This document shows positions 25,789 to 34,761 of a DNA stretch of 64,000 nt, one piece after another. The stretch is from Prochlorococcus sp. AG-409-A19 (GTDB lineage: Bacteria; Cyanobacteriota; Cyanobacteriia; PCC-6307; Cyanobiaceae): NCBI GenBank assembly GCA_003216155.1, contig QCJH01000001.1, forward strand, positions 1 through 64,000, given 5' to 3'. The first letter of the stretch is position 1. The number at the start of each line of letters is the position of its first letter. Under the pieces are notes generated by a model that saw nothing but the letters and a program-made list of their open reading frames with translations, was not told the origin of the DNA and ran no database searches. Made by a program: the position numbers and the translations under genes.

Positions 25789-26271
25789 TTAAATGATTGG
25801 TATAATTCTATTGGTTATTATTTGAATGATATTGACTGTCCATAGACTGGCTTGAACAAGAAAAAGTATTCTAATGGGTAGTCTTATGTTAGTGTTTTTG
25901 AGGAACTGAATGATCTGAACTACTCTAATTATGCTAAAGGTGAAGCCAATAAAAACTCCCATTCCTTTGTTAGTGGTAATCACAAACACAATTTCTAAAA
26001 TTATCTGACATAACAGGAGAAATAAGTACGACCTTAGTAATTCATTAGTCAATCGATCTCTATAGTTTATAAACCATGCTAATATAGGTATTATCACGCC
26101 AACTAAAAAGAAAATAGGAAAGTAGTATCTAGGTACTGGATTTACTTTCATAATAGTATTTAATGGCTCTAACATATATTCTGTTCCAACACTAGCTATC
26201 AATATAAAGGCTACAACTAGTAAACCTGTTAGGTTGATAATATCTTTTGTTTTTTTGAGTTTAAGCATCAT
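25789..26271 (-). CDS. Four-helix membrane protein, function unknown
   Basis: This 160-residue protein has about four hydrophobic helices (near 14-30, 47-65, 80-98 and 104-122) and short charged loops. The N-terminal tail is basic (KLKKTKD). It resembles multi-pass proteins annotated as hypothetical in picocyanobacteria. It begins 19 bp after the metallo-beta-lactamase-fold gene, so it may be cotranscribed. No function assigned. Confidence 0.5.
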   Translation of the reverse strand: MMLKLKKTKDIINLTGLLVVAFILIASVGTEYMLEPLNTIMKVNPVPRYYFPIFFLVGVIIPILAWFINYRDRLTNELLRSYLFLLLCQIILEIVFVITTNKGMGVFIGFTFSIIRVVQIIQFLKNTNIRLPIRILFLVQASLWTVNIIQIITNRIIPII

Positions 26272-26290
26272 TATTTAGGTTGAGCCTATT

Positions 26291-27058
26291 TTATTGCTTA
26301 CCGAGGGTGTATTTAAAACCAGGAATAGGGTCTATTAGAGTAACATTATCTGGAATAGAATCTGATATCAATTCTATTGAGCCTATTTGCTTAATATATT
26401 TGCTCAAGAAACCTTGGAATTTAATGTTCCCGCCAGTAGTGCTGGCTAGAATAAAGTCAGGATTGAACTTTTCTATTAGTGTTGGAAGTGCGGTTTTACC
26501 CTTTATAAATGAACCAAGTATTGGTATCTCTAAATTAACTACAGGTGTTATCATATAATCTATTTTCTGGTTAATTACATTATTATCTATATAACCATGA
26601 GGCTCAATATAAACTGTACCCATAGTATGTCTAATCAAATACCCATTTTCCTGAGTTTGTAACTTAGCACCTTTGGTTGCTAATATTTGAATGTCATTTA
26701 TAACCCTAATTTCACCAGGCTTAAGACATTGGCTATTTGCGTATCCTTTTTTCTTCACTACTTCAAGAGCTGAAGGAGAGCCAATTACTTTTATATTCTT
26801 ATCTAGAATATCTAGAGTCTCAGGATGTGAATGATCCTCTAATCCTTGTGTTAATAGAATAATATCTATTGACTTTGGGATAGGCCATTCTGTAGTCAAC
26901 ATACCTTTGATTAGCCAATCACCAGGTTTGAAGTTTAATTCGCCTCTTAACCATGGGTCTATAAGTATACTTGTCTCATCAAATTCAAGAAGCCAACCAT
27001 TAGCCCCAAAATATGTTAGTCCTATCATTTTCATTTGGTAGGTTGAAGTAGTTTTCAA
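26291..27058 (-). CDS. Metallo-beta-lactamase-fold protein with altered metal motif
   Basis: This 255-residue protein is related to the UlaG/YfnR-like group. The N-terminus MIGLTYFGANGWLLEFDETS and ILIDPWL are typical. The metal motif HxHxDH reads QGLEDHSH in LLTQGLEDHSHPETL: the first two His are Gln and Leu, while Asp-His and one later His remain. Plant and cyanobacterial members of this subfamily show such changes, so it may bind one metal or none. It is probably in an operon with the membrane protein downstream. Starts at Met9 or Met11 are possible. Confidence 0.65.
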   Translation of the reverse strand: MKTTSTYQMKMIGLTYFGANGWLLEFDETSILIDPWLRGELNFKPGDWLIKGMLTTEWPIPKSIDIILLTQGLEDHSHPETLDILDKNIKVIGSPSALEVVKKKGYANSQCLKPGEIRVINDIQILATKGAKLQTQENGYLIRHTMGTVYIEPHGYIDNNVINQKIDYMITPVVNLEIPILGSFIKGKTALPTLIEKFNPDFILASTTGGNIKFQGFLSKYIKQIGSIELISDSIPDNVTLIDPIPGFKYTLGKQ

Positions 27059-27237
27059 TAGATATTAAAAACTTTTGAGTGATACTTGATTTAAATTCGT
27101 ATGGAGAGTATTCACTATTAATATATCTATTTATCATATTAATAGTGAATACCCCTTTTTGAGTTTCTTATTTAATCTACATCATCCAAGGGACATATGC
27201 CCGTCAAGAAGTGTCTTTGACATTACGCTTTGAATTG

Positions 27238-27402
27238 TCAGCTACCTTCTACTAGCCCTACGACTAGAGTGACAACTGCAATGAGCAATCCTCCCCATTT
27301 AACTACTGGCTGATCTTTGTCGTATGTGCTTGCCGCTAATAGGGCAGAAAGTTGAATGGCTACGATTTGTTGGGTCATGAGAACTAGTGATAGGACATTC
27401 AT
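27238..27402 (-). CDS. Small one- or two-helix membrane protein (54 aa)
   Basis: This short gene runs from the ATG at 27402 to the TGA at 27238. An N-terminal hydrophobic segment (VLSLVLMTQQIVAIQLSALL) is followed by a polar turn (AASTYDKDQPVVKW) and a C-terminal helix (GGLLIAVVTLVVGLVEGS). The alternation of helix, turn and helix is too orderly for chance. It is likely a small membrane protein. No family known to me. Confidence 0.55.
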   Translation of the reverse strand: MNVLSLVLMTQQIVAIQLSALLAASTYDKDQPVVKWGGLLIAVVTLVVGLVEGS

Positions 27403-27617
27403 TTTGTAGCAAGGTATACTTTGCTAGTCCATAATTCTTAAGCAATTGCCATGCTTTAACAAAGTTGAAAATACTGAAGCTTTAGCTGGTCAGGAATGCA
27501 AATATTATTACTTTATTTTGGGATTTAGTTAATTATATTTAGATTTCCAATATATAACGTACATTAAATCTATATTTCATTCAAGTTTTTTGATTTATAG
27601 ATGGAAATAGTAATTTA

Positions 27618-27764
27618 TCATCTATCAAATAGTTGGTGAAGGCGTACCCACCTTTTCTCACTTTCGTTCTGCTGCTTACGGATTAGTTCGCAATGCTTAC
27701 ATTCACAATAGGTAGATTGAGCATACATATGCATTGTTGTTTTCTTTTTGAGATCTAATTCCAT
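27618..27764 (-). CDS. Small Cys-rich (zinc-ribbon-like) protein (48 aa)
   Basis: The frame from the ATG at 27764 encodes MELDLKKKTTMHMYAQSTYC, then ECKHCELIRKQQ and a basic tail with RWVRLHQLFDR. The three closely spaced cysteines (Cys20, Cys22, Cys25) plus nearby His12 and His24 could hold a metal. The strongly charged composition fits a small nucleic-acid- or protein-binding factor. It is a plausible real gene, too short for ordinary gene calling. Confidence 0.5.
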   Translation of the reverse strand: MELDLKKKTTMHMYAQSTYCECKHCELIRKQQNESEKRWVRLHQLFDR

Positions 27765-27844
27765 TTTGTTAGCATGTATATATTTTTTATTAAAGCGCTT
27801 TATTCGGAAACTGCCAGTTCATAAAAAGATTAGTTAATTTGTGT

Positions 27845-28552
27845 TTATTTCTCAAGGATGCAGTTTACTGAGATTTCAAAAGGAACTGATGAATTTGGCA
27901 GTGTCAATATGTTAGAGCAAATTGAAGCTATGTCTTGTGGCTGTGTCATCTCATTTTGATTAATTGAGTCTATATTTTTAGCCATGTCAGTATTAACCCA
28001 TCCTGGGCAGATTGCTGTTACTCTTATTCCTTTTTCCCATCCTACGTTTCTCATTGTTTGACATAATCCCATTAATCCAAATTTACTAACAGTATATCCA
28101 GCTAAGTTTCCCTTAGAACGTTTACCGCTCATTGATACCAGTACTATTACCCTTCCATTGCTAGCTTTTTCTAGTTGACACCATGCCGCCTTAGTTAGTT
28201 CCCATGGACCCAAGATATTAACTTTAAGCATTTCATTGATATCGTTAATTTCATTGTCTTTAAATGTTAACTTTACGCCCTTAAATATTCCAGCACAATT
28301 GATTAATGTGTCGAAACCATTAAAATAAAGCAAAGACTCGTTCACCCAATTTCTGGCCGAAAATTGTATATTAGCATCATATTTAAACAGCATAACACGA
28401 TCCTTTCCAGCTATTAATGGATCTAAGGCTGTATTTCTTAGGCAAGAAGTATCTCTAATCCCTAGGCTAATCCTATGTCCATCCTTTAATAACCTTTCTG
28501 CTATTGCCCTTCCTATGCCTCTACTAGCTCCACTTATTAGTACAGTCCTCAT
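27845..28552 (-). CDS. Short-chain dehydrogenase/reductase (SDR)
   Basis: This is a 235-residue classical SDR. The cofactor motif SGASRGIG (7-14), the NCAG motif (LINCAGIFKG) and the catalytic pair in AGYTVSKFGLMG (Tyr-x-x-x-Lys) are all present. An Ser in VSMSGKR supplies the third catalytic residue. The substrate is unknown; 3-oxoacyl-ACP-like or sugar-type reductases share this outline. It lies 138 bp after the lycopene cyclase gene. Confidence 0.78.
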   Translation of the reverse strand: MRTVLISGASRGIGRAIAERLLKDGHRISLGIRDTSCLRNTALDPLIAGKDRVMLFKYDANIQFSARNWVNESLLYFNGFDTLINCAGIFKGVKLTFKDNEINDINEMLKVNILGPWELTKAAWCQLEKASNGRVIVLVSMSGKRSKGNLAGYTVSKFGLMGLCQTMRNVGWEKGIRVTAICPGWVNTDMAKNIDSINQNEMTQPQDIASICSNILTLPNSSVPFEISVNCILEK

Positions 28553-28690
28553 TTCGAGCCTAAATTGTTGTCTTAATATTAGGAATATTCTGATGTATAT
28601 ACGTATTCTTTAACTATTTATCTGAAATTACTTTGAAGATCTTAATGTGTTTACTTGTAAAATTATTAATCGTTTAATTTTTGCTGAGTT

Positions 28691-29968
28691 TTATGGCTGC
28701 TTTATAAACTGCCATAGAAGTTTTAGTTCTCTTCCTTGCATAATCATTAGACCAAAACGAACATTCCAACTGGCATTGATAAACATTGAAACCATTGCAC
28801 TTATTAATTCTGGCAGTGTAAGGGTGTTAGTAAGGAATCCATACCACTTTTCCTTTGGTAGACCAAAGAAACTCTGGAAAAATTCTCTTAACTGTGGTTC
28901 TGTAAACCTCATTAATTTTTCTAGTCCAAATTTATATAAGGCATCTTTTCTGCGTAGTTCTGCTGGCCAAAGTTCTTGCCATCCTATGGAAGCAAGTAAT
29001 GACGGTGAAGCATTTTTATCTTCCATGGCTTTAGCTAGTACTTTAGCTAATCCTGGAGATCTTCTTAGAAGGCTACCAACCATATAGCCTGATGCTGGAT
29101 GTACCATAGCTGCTGAACCTCCAAATCCAAGAATTGGTTGATTTAGGTCTGGCAATGGCAAATTCATAGGAAGAAATAAGCCCAACTCCTCGTATTCAAG
29201 TCTCTTAATTACAAGGCCTCTTTTTTCTAATCTCTGTTTAAGTCTGTTTTGTAGTGTTTCTAATGTCAAAGGTGGTGATAATCCGAGGGAGGTCTCTTCA
29301 AGAAAATAACGACCACCTCCCATATCCATTGCATATAGAAATGTTGGAGGTTCATTTCTCTCTTCAATACTTAAATGATCACAACGATAGTCCATTAAGA
29401 CAAATTGACCATCTTCTACAGGTGGTGTATTGAACTCGCCCACGACTCCGTAACAAGTTTGAACTGCAATTGATTCTGATTTATTTTGTTTTAAGAATGC
29501 TGGTTTATATCCAGTTGCATCAATTATTAGTCGCGCTTGAATTGTTTTACCTGCATTTGTTGTTACTGTACTTTTAGACGTACCTACGCATAAATCTGTA
29601 GCTTTGCCACGGTGCCATATTACATTTGATTTTTCACATTCGTCTAGCCAGTGATTTTGTAATTTTCTTTTATCAAAGAGGCCATAGTCCTTGAAATGAG
29701 AAGTCGGATGATTTTCTATTGATATTGGATCACTGTTGCCTTGTCCAAAGAAACTTACTGTATTTTTCCAGCGATGTTCCAGTAGGTGTCCTAAGTCTAA
29801 TTGGTCAACTTCATCTCCCCAAATTCCATAGGTATAAGGCCATGGGTCACGGGGATCATTCTCAGAGAGGACCTCTACATTGAGGTTTTCCCTTGCCATG
29901 GCAGAGGCTATGGCTAGGGCTGATGGCCCTGCTCCTAGTACTAACGCATCTGCAGATGCCTTGCTCAT
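28691..29968 (-). CDS. crtL: Lycopene cyclase (CrtL type)
   Basis: This 425-residue flavoprotein cyclises the ends of lycopene to beta- or epsilon-ionone rings in carotenoid synthesis. The N-terminal dinucleotide fold has LVLGAGPSALAIA (9-21) and the cyclase signature PWPYTYGIWGDEVD (about 43-56). The middle contains FLYAMDMGGGRYFLEETSL and the end FGGSAAMVHPASGYMVGSLL, all typical of plant/cyanobacterial CrtL. Prochlorococcus has two paralogues (beta and a mixed beta/epsilon cyclase); I cannot decide between them here. Its start overlaps the upstream frame by 4 bp. Confidence 0.9.
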   Translation of the reverse strand: MSKASADALVLGAGPSALAIASAMARENLNVEVLSENDPRDPWPYTYGIWGDEVDQLDLGHLLEHRWKNTVSFFGQGNSDPISIENHPTSHFKDYGLFDKRKLQNHWLDECEKSNVIWHRGKATDLCVGTSKSTVTTNAGKTIQARLIIDATGYKPAFLKQNKSESIAVQTCYGVVGEFNTPPVEDGQFVLMDYRCDHLSIEERNEPPTFLYAMDMGGGRYFLEETSLGLSPPLTLETLQNRLKQRLEKRGLVIKRLEYEELGLFLPMNLPLPDLNQPILGFGGSAAMVHPASGYMVGSLLRRSPGLAKVLAKAMEDKNASPSLLASIGWQELWPAELRRKDALYKFGLEKLMRFTEPQLREFFQSFFGLPKEKWYGFLTNTLTLPELISAMVSMFINASWNVRFGLMIMQGRELKLLWQFIKQP

Positions 29969-30150
29969 GATTTACCTGTCCTGCCAATTTGATTTGAGAG
30001 GCCTTGCCTTGCCAAATCTTTTCTTGTTTTCTGGGGAATTTGATAGCGGGAGGTGTCGTTGATCACTATTGCCGCCTCCTCAGCGCACAATTTGAGGTTA
30101 CCTCGGATAATGCCCAGGTATCTCGCATATATAGCGTCATCGCTTTGCAA
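29965..30150 (-). CDS. Possible small gene coupled to crtL (61 aa)
   Basis: The frame starts at a TTG (30150), and its TGA stop overlaps the crtL ATG (ATGA), as in coupled genes. The sequence reads as a soluble helical peptide (SDDAIYARYLGIIRGNLKL, then CAEEAAIVINDTSRYQIPQ). The codons are richer in G and C than those of nearby genes. It may be a genuine small gene or the tail of a decayed one. No family recognised. Confidence 0.4.
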   Translation of the reverse strand: MQSDDAIYARYLGIIRGNLKLCAEEAAIVINDTSRYQIPQKTRKDLARQGLSNQIGRTGKS

Positions 30151-30311
30151 GCTGTTGAATTAAAGCCCTCAACGTGATCTATCTCAGTATTTCGAGAGCC
30201 AGTTGGGCTTTTATAGCATCTAACAGTCTATAGGCATTTAAGCAATAACCTTGATTAGAATCAGGATAGAATAATATCCATTATTTATTTTCTACTAAAC
30301 TATTTTTTTAA

Positions 30312-31328
30312 ATGAGCCATCCTTATTCTAGAAAAAATGATAGGCGTTTGATACTTTTAACAGGAGCAAGTTCTGGCATAGGTTTTGAGTCAGCAATGCA
30401 TTTAATAAGAGCAGGACACAATATTATATTGCCTTGTAGAGATAATTATACATCAACTAAATTACATGAAAGGATATGTACCAGTCTAGGAGAAGACCTA
30501 ACAATAAGAAATAATGTACTTATTCCCATAATGAACCTTGAGGATTTAAAAAGTATTAGTATATTTACAAATCAACTTCTAAATCAGGTAGATCGGCTTG
30601 ATTCTTTGGTATTAAATGCAGGACTTCAATATACTGGAGAAAGAATATCCCGTAGGTCTATTCAAGATTATGAACTTACATTTGCGGTTAATCATTTAGC
30701 TAATCAATTGATAACCCACAAGCTTTTACCACTATTAATAGCTAGCGGAGATCCACGAATTATAATTACCTCTTCAGAAGTTCATAACCCAAAAACACCG
30801 GGCGGTAGTTTTGGCCTTCCTGCAGGCCTAGGATCATTGAATGGGATCAAGGCCGGAAAATCCTTTGAAATGATAGATGGGTCTAACAAATTCAATGCTG
30901 ATAAGGCATATAAGGATAGCAAACTATGTAATATACTTTTCGCGAGAGAATTATCAAGAAGAATTACACAGATTAACAAACAAATGCCTGTTATAGCCTG
31001 GGCACCTGGTCTCGTTATACCAAGAACAAATACTGGTTTTTTTCGGTATAGCAGAATCAATAATGAGATAGGCCAAAGAATATTTTCCTTTCTTGCTAGA
31101 GATTTATTTAGAGTAACTGAATCAGTAGAAAAAGCAGGTTTTTTACTATCCAAACTAGCTACTGATTTAGAATATTCAAATATTGGCTTTAATTATTATA
31201 GTAATAAATTAATTGGTTATGGTTCACATAAACTTCAATTGGATACGGTTAGTTCCGAAGCAAGTAGTAATTTCTTAGCAGAAGAACTTTGGATCCTTTC
31301 TGATGCTCTGATTAATGATTTTAAGTAG
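30312..31328 (+). CDS. Protochlorophyllide-reductase-like SDR (POR paralogue)
   Basis: This 338-residue SDR has the TGASSGIGFES cofactor motif (17-27), NAGLQ, an NHLANQ stretch and the POR-type catalytic motif AYKDSKLCN (Tyr-x-x-x-Lys). Light-dependent POR uses the reactive Cys in a PGC motif; here the equivalent site reads APGLVIPRTNTGFFR, so the Cys is replaced by Leu. The fold and length are POR-like, but the change argues for a different or altered role. It stands alone, divergent from the crtL side. Confidence 0.75.
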   Translation: MSHPYSRKNDRRLILLTGASSGIGFESAMHLIRAGHNIILPCRDNYTSTKLHERICTSLGEDLTIRNNVLIPIMNLEDLKSISIFTNQLLNQVDRLDSLVLNAGLQYTGERISRRSIQDYELTFAVNHLANQLITHKLLPLLIASGDPRIIITSSEVHNPKTPGGSFGLPAGLGSLNGIKAGKSFEMIDGSNKFNADKAYKDSKLCNILFARELSRRITQINKQMPVIAWAPGLVIPRTNTGFFRYSRINNEIGQRIFSFLARDLFRVTESVEKAGFLLSKLATDLEYSNIGFNYYSNKLIGYGSHKLQLDTVSSEASSNFLAEELWILSDALINDFK

Positions 31329-31400
31329 TCTGTGAGAATATGGCTCTTCTATTAATGACTTAATTCCTCTAATATCTTCCTAGAATCAAAGCCTAGTATT

Positions 31401-31619
31401 CTATTCATTTTCCATGAGGGAATTTAATTTTATCTGCGCCTTAATTATTTCTTGCTTAAACATCCCTAATTCTCCATTCGTCCAATTGTGAGGTGCGTTA
31501 ATCCTTGCTTCAAGCTCCACTATCCTTCTTCTAATTCTGTAGATAAGTTCTTCATTATCCTCATAATTCTTTTGAGCTCTTCTCATTTTTCCATTTATAT
31601 TGTTAAACTCATTAATCAT
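31401..31619 (-). CDS. Small coiled-coil protein
   Basis: This 72-residue, charged and almost wholly helical protein (KMRRAQKNYEDNEELIYRIR, then RRIVELEARIN) has a short loop APHNWTNGELG and a second helix. The heptad pattern suggests an antiparallel coiled coil or dimer. No domain recognised. It converges with the POR-like gene. Confidence 0.5.
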   Translation of the reverse strand: MINEFNNINGKMRRAQKNYEDNEELIYRIRRRIVELEARINAPHNWTNGELGMFKQEIIKAQIKLNSLMENE

Positions 31620-31900
31620 TTCTTTATTGGTTACCGGATCTTTATTGTCTTTTTATATATACTCTATTTATTATATACGTGAAATTTAGATTAGTAAATA
31701 TTTATAAAAATTAGATTCTGTTAACTATTCATCAGTTCTTGCAGACTTGATAAATCATTGTTTGTCACCAGTGAGAATACCGTTAATTGAATAAAATAAA
31801 GTAAATTTCAGGATATAAAGCTGATATTAAGATAGGCAATTCCTGACATTCTCTTTAGTTCTATGCTATAGTAAAAGAAAATAAACTAAATTTTTAATTA

Positions 31901-32029
31901 ATGGACAAGGTTAAGCAGCATGGAAAACTCTTTAAGTTGGCAGTAAAGGCAGAGCAATGTTTGTCTCGAGATGAAGCACAAAAACTCATACGAAAAGCAG
32001 ATAAGGCGCATAAGAAGCTATCTACATAA
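31901..32029 (+). CDS. Very small basic helical protein (42 aa)
   Basis: This encodes MDKVKQHGKLFKLAVKAEQC, then LSRDEAQKLIRKADKAHKKL and ST. It is Lys-rich with a clear amphipathic helix-turn-helix rhythm. It lies between featureless AT-rich DNA on both sides (31620-31900 and 32030-32117), so the tight, biased composition stands out. Function unknown. Confidence 0.5.
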   Translation: MDKVKQHGKLFKLAVKAEQCLSRDEAQKLIRKADKAHKKLST

Positions 32030-32117
32030 GAATTTGTATTGATAATTATTTGCTTTAAAAATGTATTTAGAATATATTAATCAAGTAACTTATAATTAGT
32101 GATATTAATATTTTCAA

Positions 32118-33149
32118 TTAAAGCAAACTATCCTTGTTTGCTATATTTATTGTCTGTGTCGGGTATGCAAACTCAATATTTTTCTCCTCAAAGGCCTTCA
32201 TAATTTCTATGTTTATAGTTTGTTGTGCCATCATTGCACTTTTATAATTACTAGTTGGAATGTAATAAACCAATTCAAAATTTAAACTGCTATTTCCAAA
32301 CTCTACAAAGTGACATCTATCAAATCTAGCATTTTCAGTTGAATTTACTATCTTTTGTAGTAGTTCAGGAATGATTATCATGGTTTGAACAGGAGTATCA
32401 TAAGTCACTCCCAATTTGTGTACTAGTCTTCGATTTTCCATCTCGGCATAGTTTGAGATCTTGCTATTAGTAAGAGAACTGTTACTCATCACTATTATTT
32501 CTCCATCTAGGCTTCTTAGCCTGGTCGATCTCACACCTACCCTTTCAACGGTTGCCCAAACTCCATCTACATGAATGAATTGACCACTTTGAAATGGTTT
32601 ATCTAATAATATAGTAATATATTCAAAGAATTCCTGTACAGGGTCTTTTAAAGCTAGACCAGCTCCTATACCACCTGCACTTAAAATGGCCCATATCGCA
32701 GCCATTTGTACACCCATATTTTGCAAATAGAATACAAATCCGATACACCAAATAGATGCCCGTACCATTGGACTCAATGACTTTAGCATCGAACTTACCG
32801 CTAAATCATTAATATGAACTGACCATCTATGTATTACTCTAATAACTATTCTATTTATTATTCTTACTATAATTATTAGAGAAAATAATTTTGCTATTCC
32901 TAAAACAATCTGGTCAATATCTTCCTGTATAGGTAATATTTTCCATGCAAGTGTTGCAGTAACAATAAACCCAATTGGTTTTATTGAACTTACTAATATA
33001 TTAACAATATAATCATCCGTTTCACTTTTTGTTTTAGATACTAGTCTATTAAGGACTATTCCTATCAATCTTTTCGCAGCCAGTGAACAAAGCGAACCTA
33101 TTATTAAAACAGCAACAGCCTTTATTGCATTTGTATAGACAGTTTCCAT
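32118..33149 (-). CDS. MscS-family mechanosensitive channel
   Basis: This 343-residue inner-membrane protein has four or more N-terminal helices. The pore-lining TM3-type helix is AAIWAILSAGGIGAGLALKD (about 149-168), rich in Gly and Ala as in MscS. The beta domain follows, with FIHVDGVWATVERVGVRSTR and GEIIVMSNSSLTNSKISNY. It should release solutes on hypo-osmotic shock. The compatible-solute gene nearby (36624-37865) makes an osmotic role natural, but the genes are not cotranscribed. Confidence 0.85.
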   Translation of the reverse strand: METVYTNAIKAVAVLIIGSLCSLAAKRLIGIVLNRLVSKTKSETDDYIVNILVSSIKPIGFIVTATLAWKILPIQEDIDQIVLGIAKLFSLIIIVRIINRIVIRVIHRWSVHINDLAVSSMLKSLSPMVRASIWCIGFVFYLQNMGVQMAAIWAILSAGGIGAGLALKDPVQEFFEYITILLDKPFQSGQFIHVDGVWATVERVGVRSTRLRSLDGEIIVMSNSSLTNSKISNYAEMENRRLVHKLGVTYDTPVQTMIIIPELLQKIVNSTENARFDRCHFVEFGNSSLNFELVYYIPTSNYKSAMMAQQTINIEIMKAFEEKNIEFAYPTQTINIANKDSLL

Positions 33150-33233
33150 AAGAAATTTGATTGGTAGTCATATACTAAATATAGTCCTAAATAGGCCATA
33201 AACAATATGGCTGCCAGTAAAAAGATAATTAAT

Positions 33234-33836
33234 CTAACTTTTAATAATTTTGCTTATTGATTTGAACTGTGGATGATTTGCTGTTGCACACCATTCAAAT
33301 AATGATGCTTCTGCTGTAGTGATATTGATTCCTTTTGAATTCATTCTCTTTATAGCAGTAATACTATCAATGCTATTTCTGCTTCCTATGCAATCTACTG
33401 CTATATAAACTTGATAACCCCTTGCTAATAAATCAAAGGAACTCTGCAATATACATACATGAGTTTCTATACCACATAATAGGATGTTTCTTTTATTTTT
33501 CATTCTATTTTCTAAGTCTAAACATGATTTACAACTGAATTCCATCTTTGAAATGGGCTCAATTGAATAATTTAAAGGTATGTTATTTATTGTTTTACCT
33601 AATCTAGTTGGGTTTTGTTCAGTTATGTAAGTATCTATACCAAGTAATTTACTTCCTTGTATTAATTTCTCAATATTATTAATAATGCTATCTTTGTTAG
33701 CAATACCATCCAAAAGTTTCTTTTGAATATCTATTATTATCAAAGATGTATTTTCTGCCTGCATTAGATATGGAATTTCCATATTAGTGTATTGCTGTTG
33801 GTTAGTATCAAAGCTACTCATGATATTAATACTCAT
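33234..33836 (-). CDS. Isochorismatase-like cysteine hydrolase
   Basis: This 200-residue protein has the Asp-Lys-Cys layout of the family: SLIIIDIQKKLLDGI (Asp36), a Lys in ISKMEFSC and the nucleophile Cys in LLCGIETHVCILQSSFDLLA. The cis-peptide-type GIETHVC motif is intact. Members hydrolyse isochorismate, nicotinamide or carbamoyl-type amides; which of these applies cannot be told. It is monocistronic. Confidence 0.8.
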   Translation of the reverse strand: MSINIMSSFDTNQQQYTNMEIPYLMQAENTSLIIIDIQKKLLDGIANKDSIINNIEKLIQGSKLLGIDTYITEQNPTRLGKTINNIPLNYSIEPISKMEFSCKSCLDLENRMKNKRNILLCGIETHVCILQSSFDLLARGYQVYIAVDCIGSRNSIDSITAIKRMNSKGINITTAEASLFEWCATANHPQFKSISKIIKS

Positions 33837-34244
33837 TATTTGTTCTAATCCTAATGCATTTATAATATTTCTATTAGGAGTTAATATTCTCTTTATTAGT
33901 TGGCTAAAAAAATGTCCATTAGCTTTGGGTTAAGGGACTATATGTGCGTTCCTATATTATTATGACGTTATGTCTTAAATTTCTAGTAGTAGAAGTACTT
34001 AATTTTGTTGTTTTTGTACTATATGACTTATCTTAGGATACTCACTTGATGTGACATCTTCCTTGCTTCTTTGTAACTTCTTTATTTAGTTCCTACTTTT
34101 AGTTATTCTTATCATTAAATTATTAGCATTTTATACTTCTTCTAGATACTAAATATATCAGAGTAATTATTTTTGAATTTACATAACTACTTTCTGTAAA
34201 ATTAGGTACTTCAAAATGTCTATAACTCTCATTAGCGTTTATTA
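33837..34244. other. AT-rich intergenic region upstream of fur
   Basis: No gene is seen. This must hold the fur promoter. A 107-residue minus frame across its right end (34123-34446) is a shadow of fur. Confidence 0.35.
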
Positions 34245-34742
34245 TTGAGAAAAGCCAACTGGTCAAACTTGACTTCTCACTTCCCATATTCCCGATCAGA
34301 GAAGCCTTTAGAAGTGGGATTACACCTTGATGGCAGAAGGCTAACTCCACAGAGGAGAAGGGTACTTGATCTTTTTGAAAGAATAGGCGCTGGTATACAT
34401 TTAAGCGCAGAAGAGGTACACAGCCAGCTGCTTGAGTCAAAGTCAAGAGTATCTTTAGCGACTATTTATAGAACTCTGAGATTATTAGTAGATATGGGTT
34501 TTCTTCATGAATTAGAACTTAGTGAGGGAGGCCACCGTTTTGAATTGGCTAGTCACGATCAACCTGATCATCATCATTTGGTTTGTGTAAGTTGCGGCCG
34601 AACAGAGGAATTTGAAAGTGAGCAAGTTCTTCAAGAAGGAAAAGCTGCTGCTGAACGTATTGGGTTTTTGTTGATTGAATCAAGTTTAAATGTAAGAGCG
34701 TTATGTCCTAGTTGCCAGTTGGAAGATCCAAAGGATATTTAG
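34245..34742 (+). CDS. fur: Fur-family metal-dependent regulator
   Basis: This is a 165-residue repressor of the Fur/Zur/PerR family. The DNA-binding half has [18 protein letters not shown] and the recognition helix VSLATIYRTLRLLVDMGF. The metal half has DQPDHHHLVCVSCGRTEEF and a CPSC pair at the end for structural zinc. No ATG suits; the frame begins at a TTG (34245), with a GTG further in, so the true start is uncertain. A Fur role in iron control is the simplest reading, but a Zur or PerR role is not excluded. Confidence 0.85.
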   Translation: MRKANWSNLTSHFPYSRSEKPLEVGLHLDGRRLTPQRRRVLDLFERIGAGIHLSAEEVHSQLLESKSRVSLATIYRTLRLLVDMGFLHELELSEGGHRFELASHDQPDHHHLVCVSCGRTEEFESEQVLQEGKAAAERIGFLLIESSLNVRALCPSCQLEDPKDI

Positions 34743-34761
34743 TATCCCTTAATTAGTGTCT

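Noticed and set aside
34123..34446. 107-residue minus frame
   Set aside because: Antisense overlap with fur, which has a clear DNA-binding motif.
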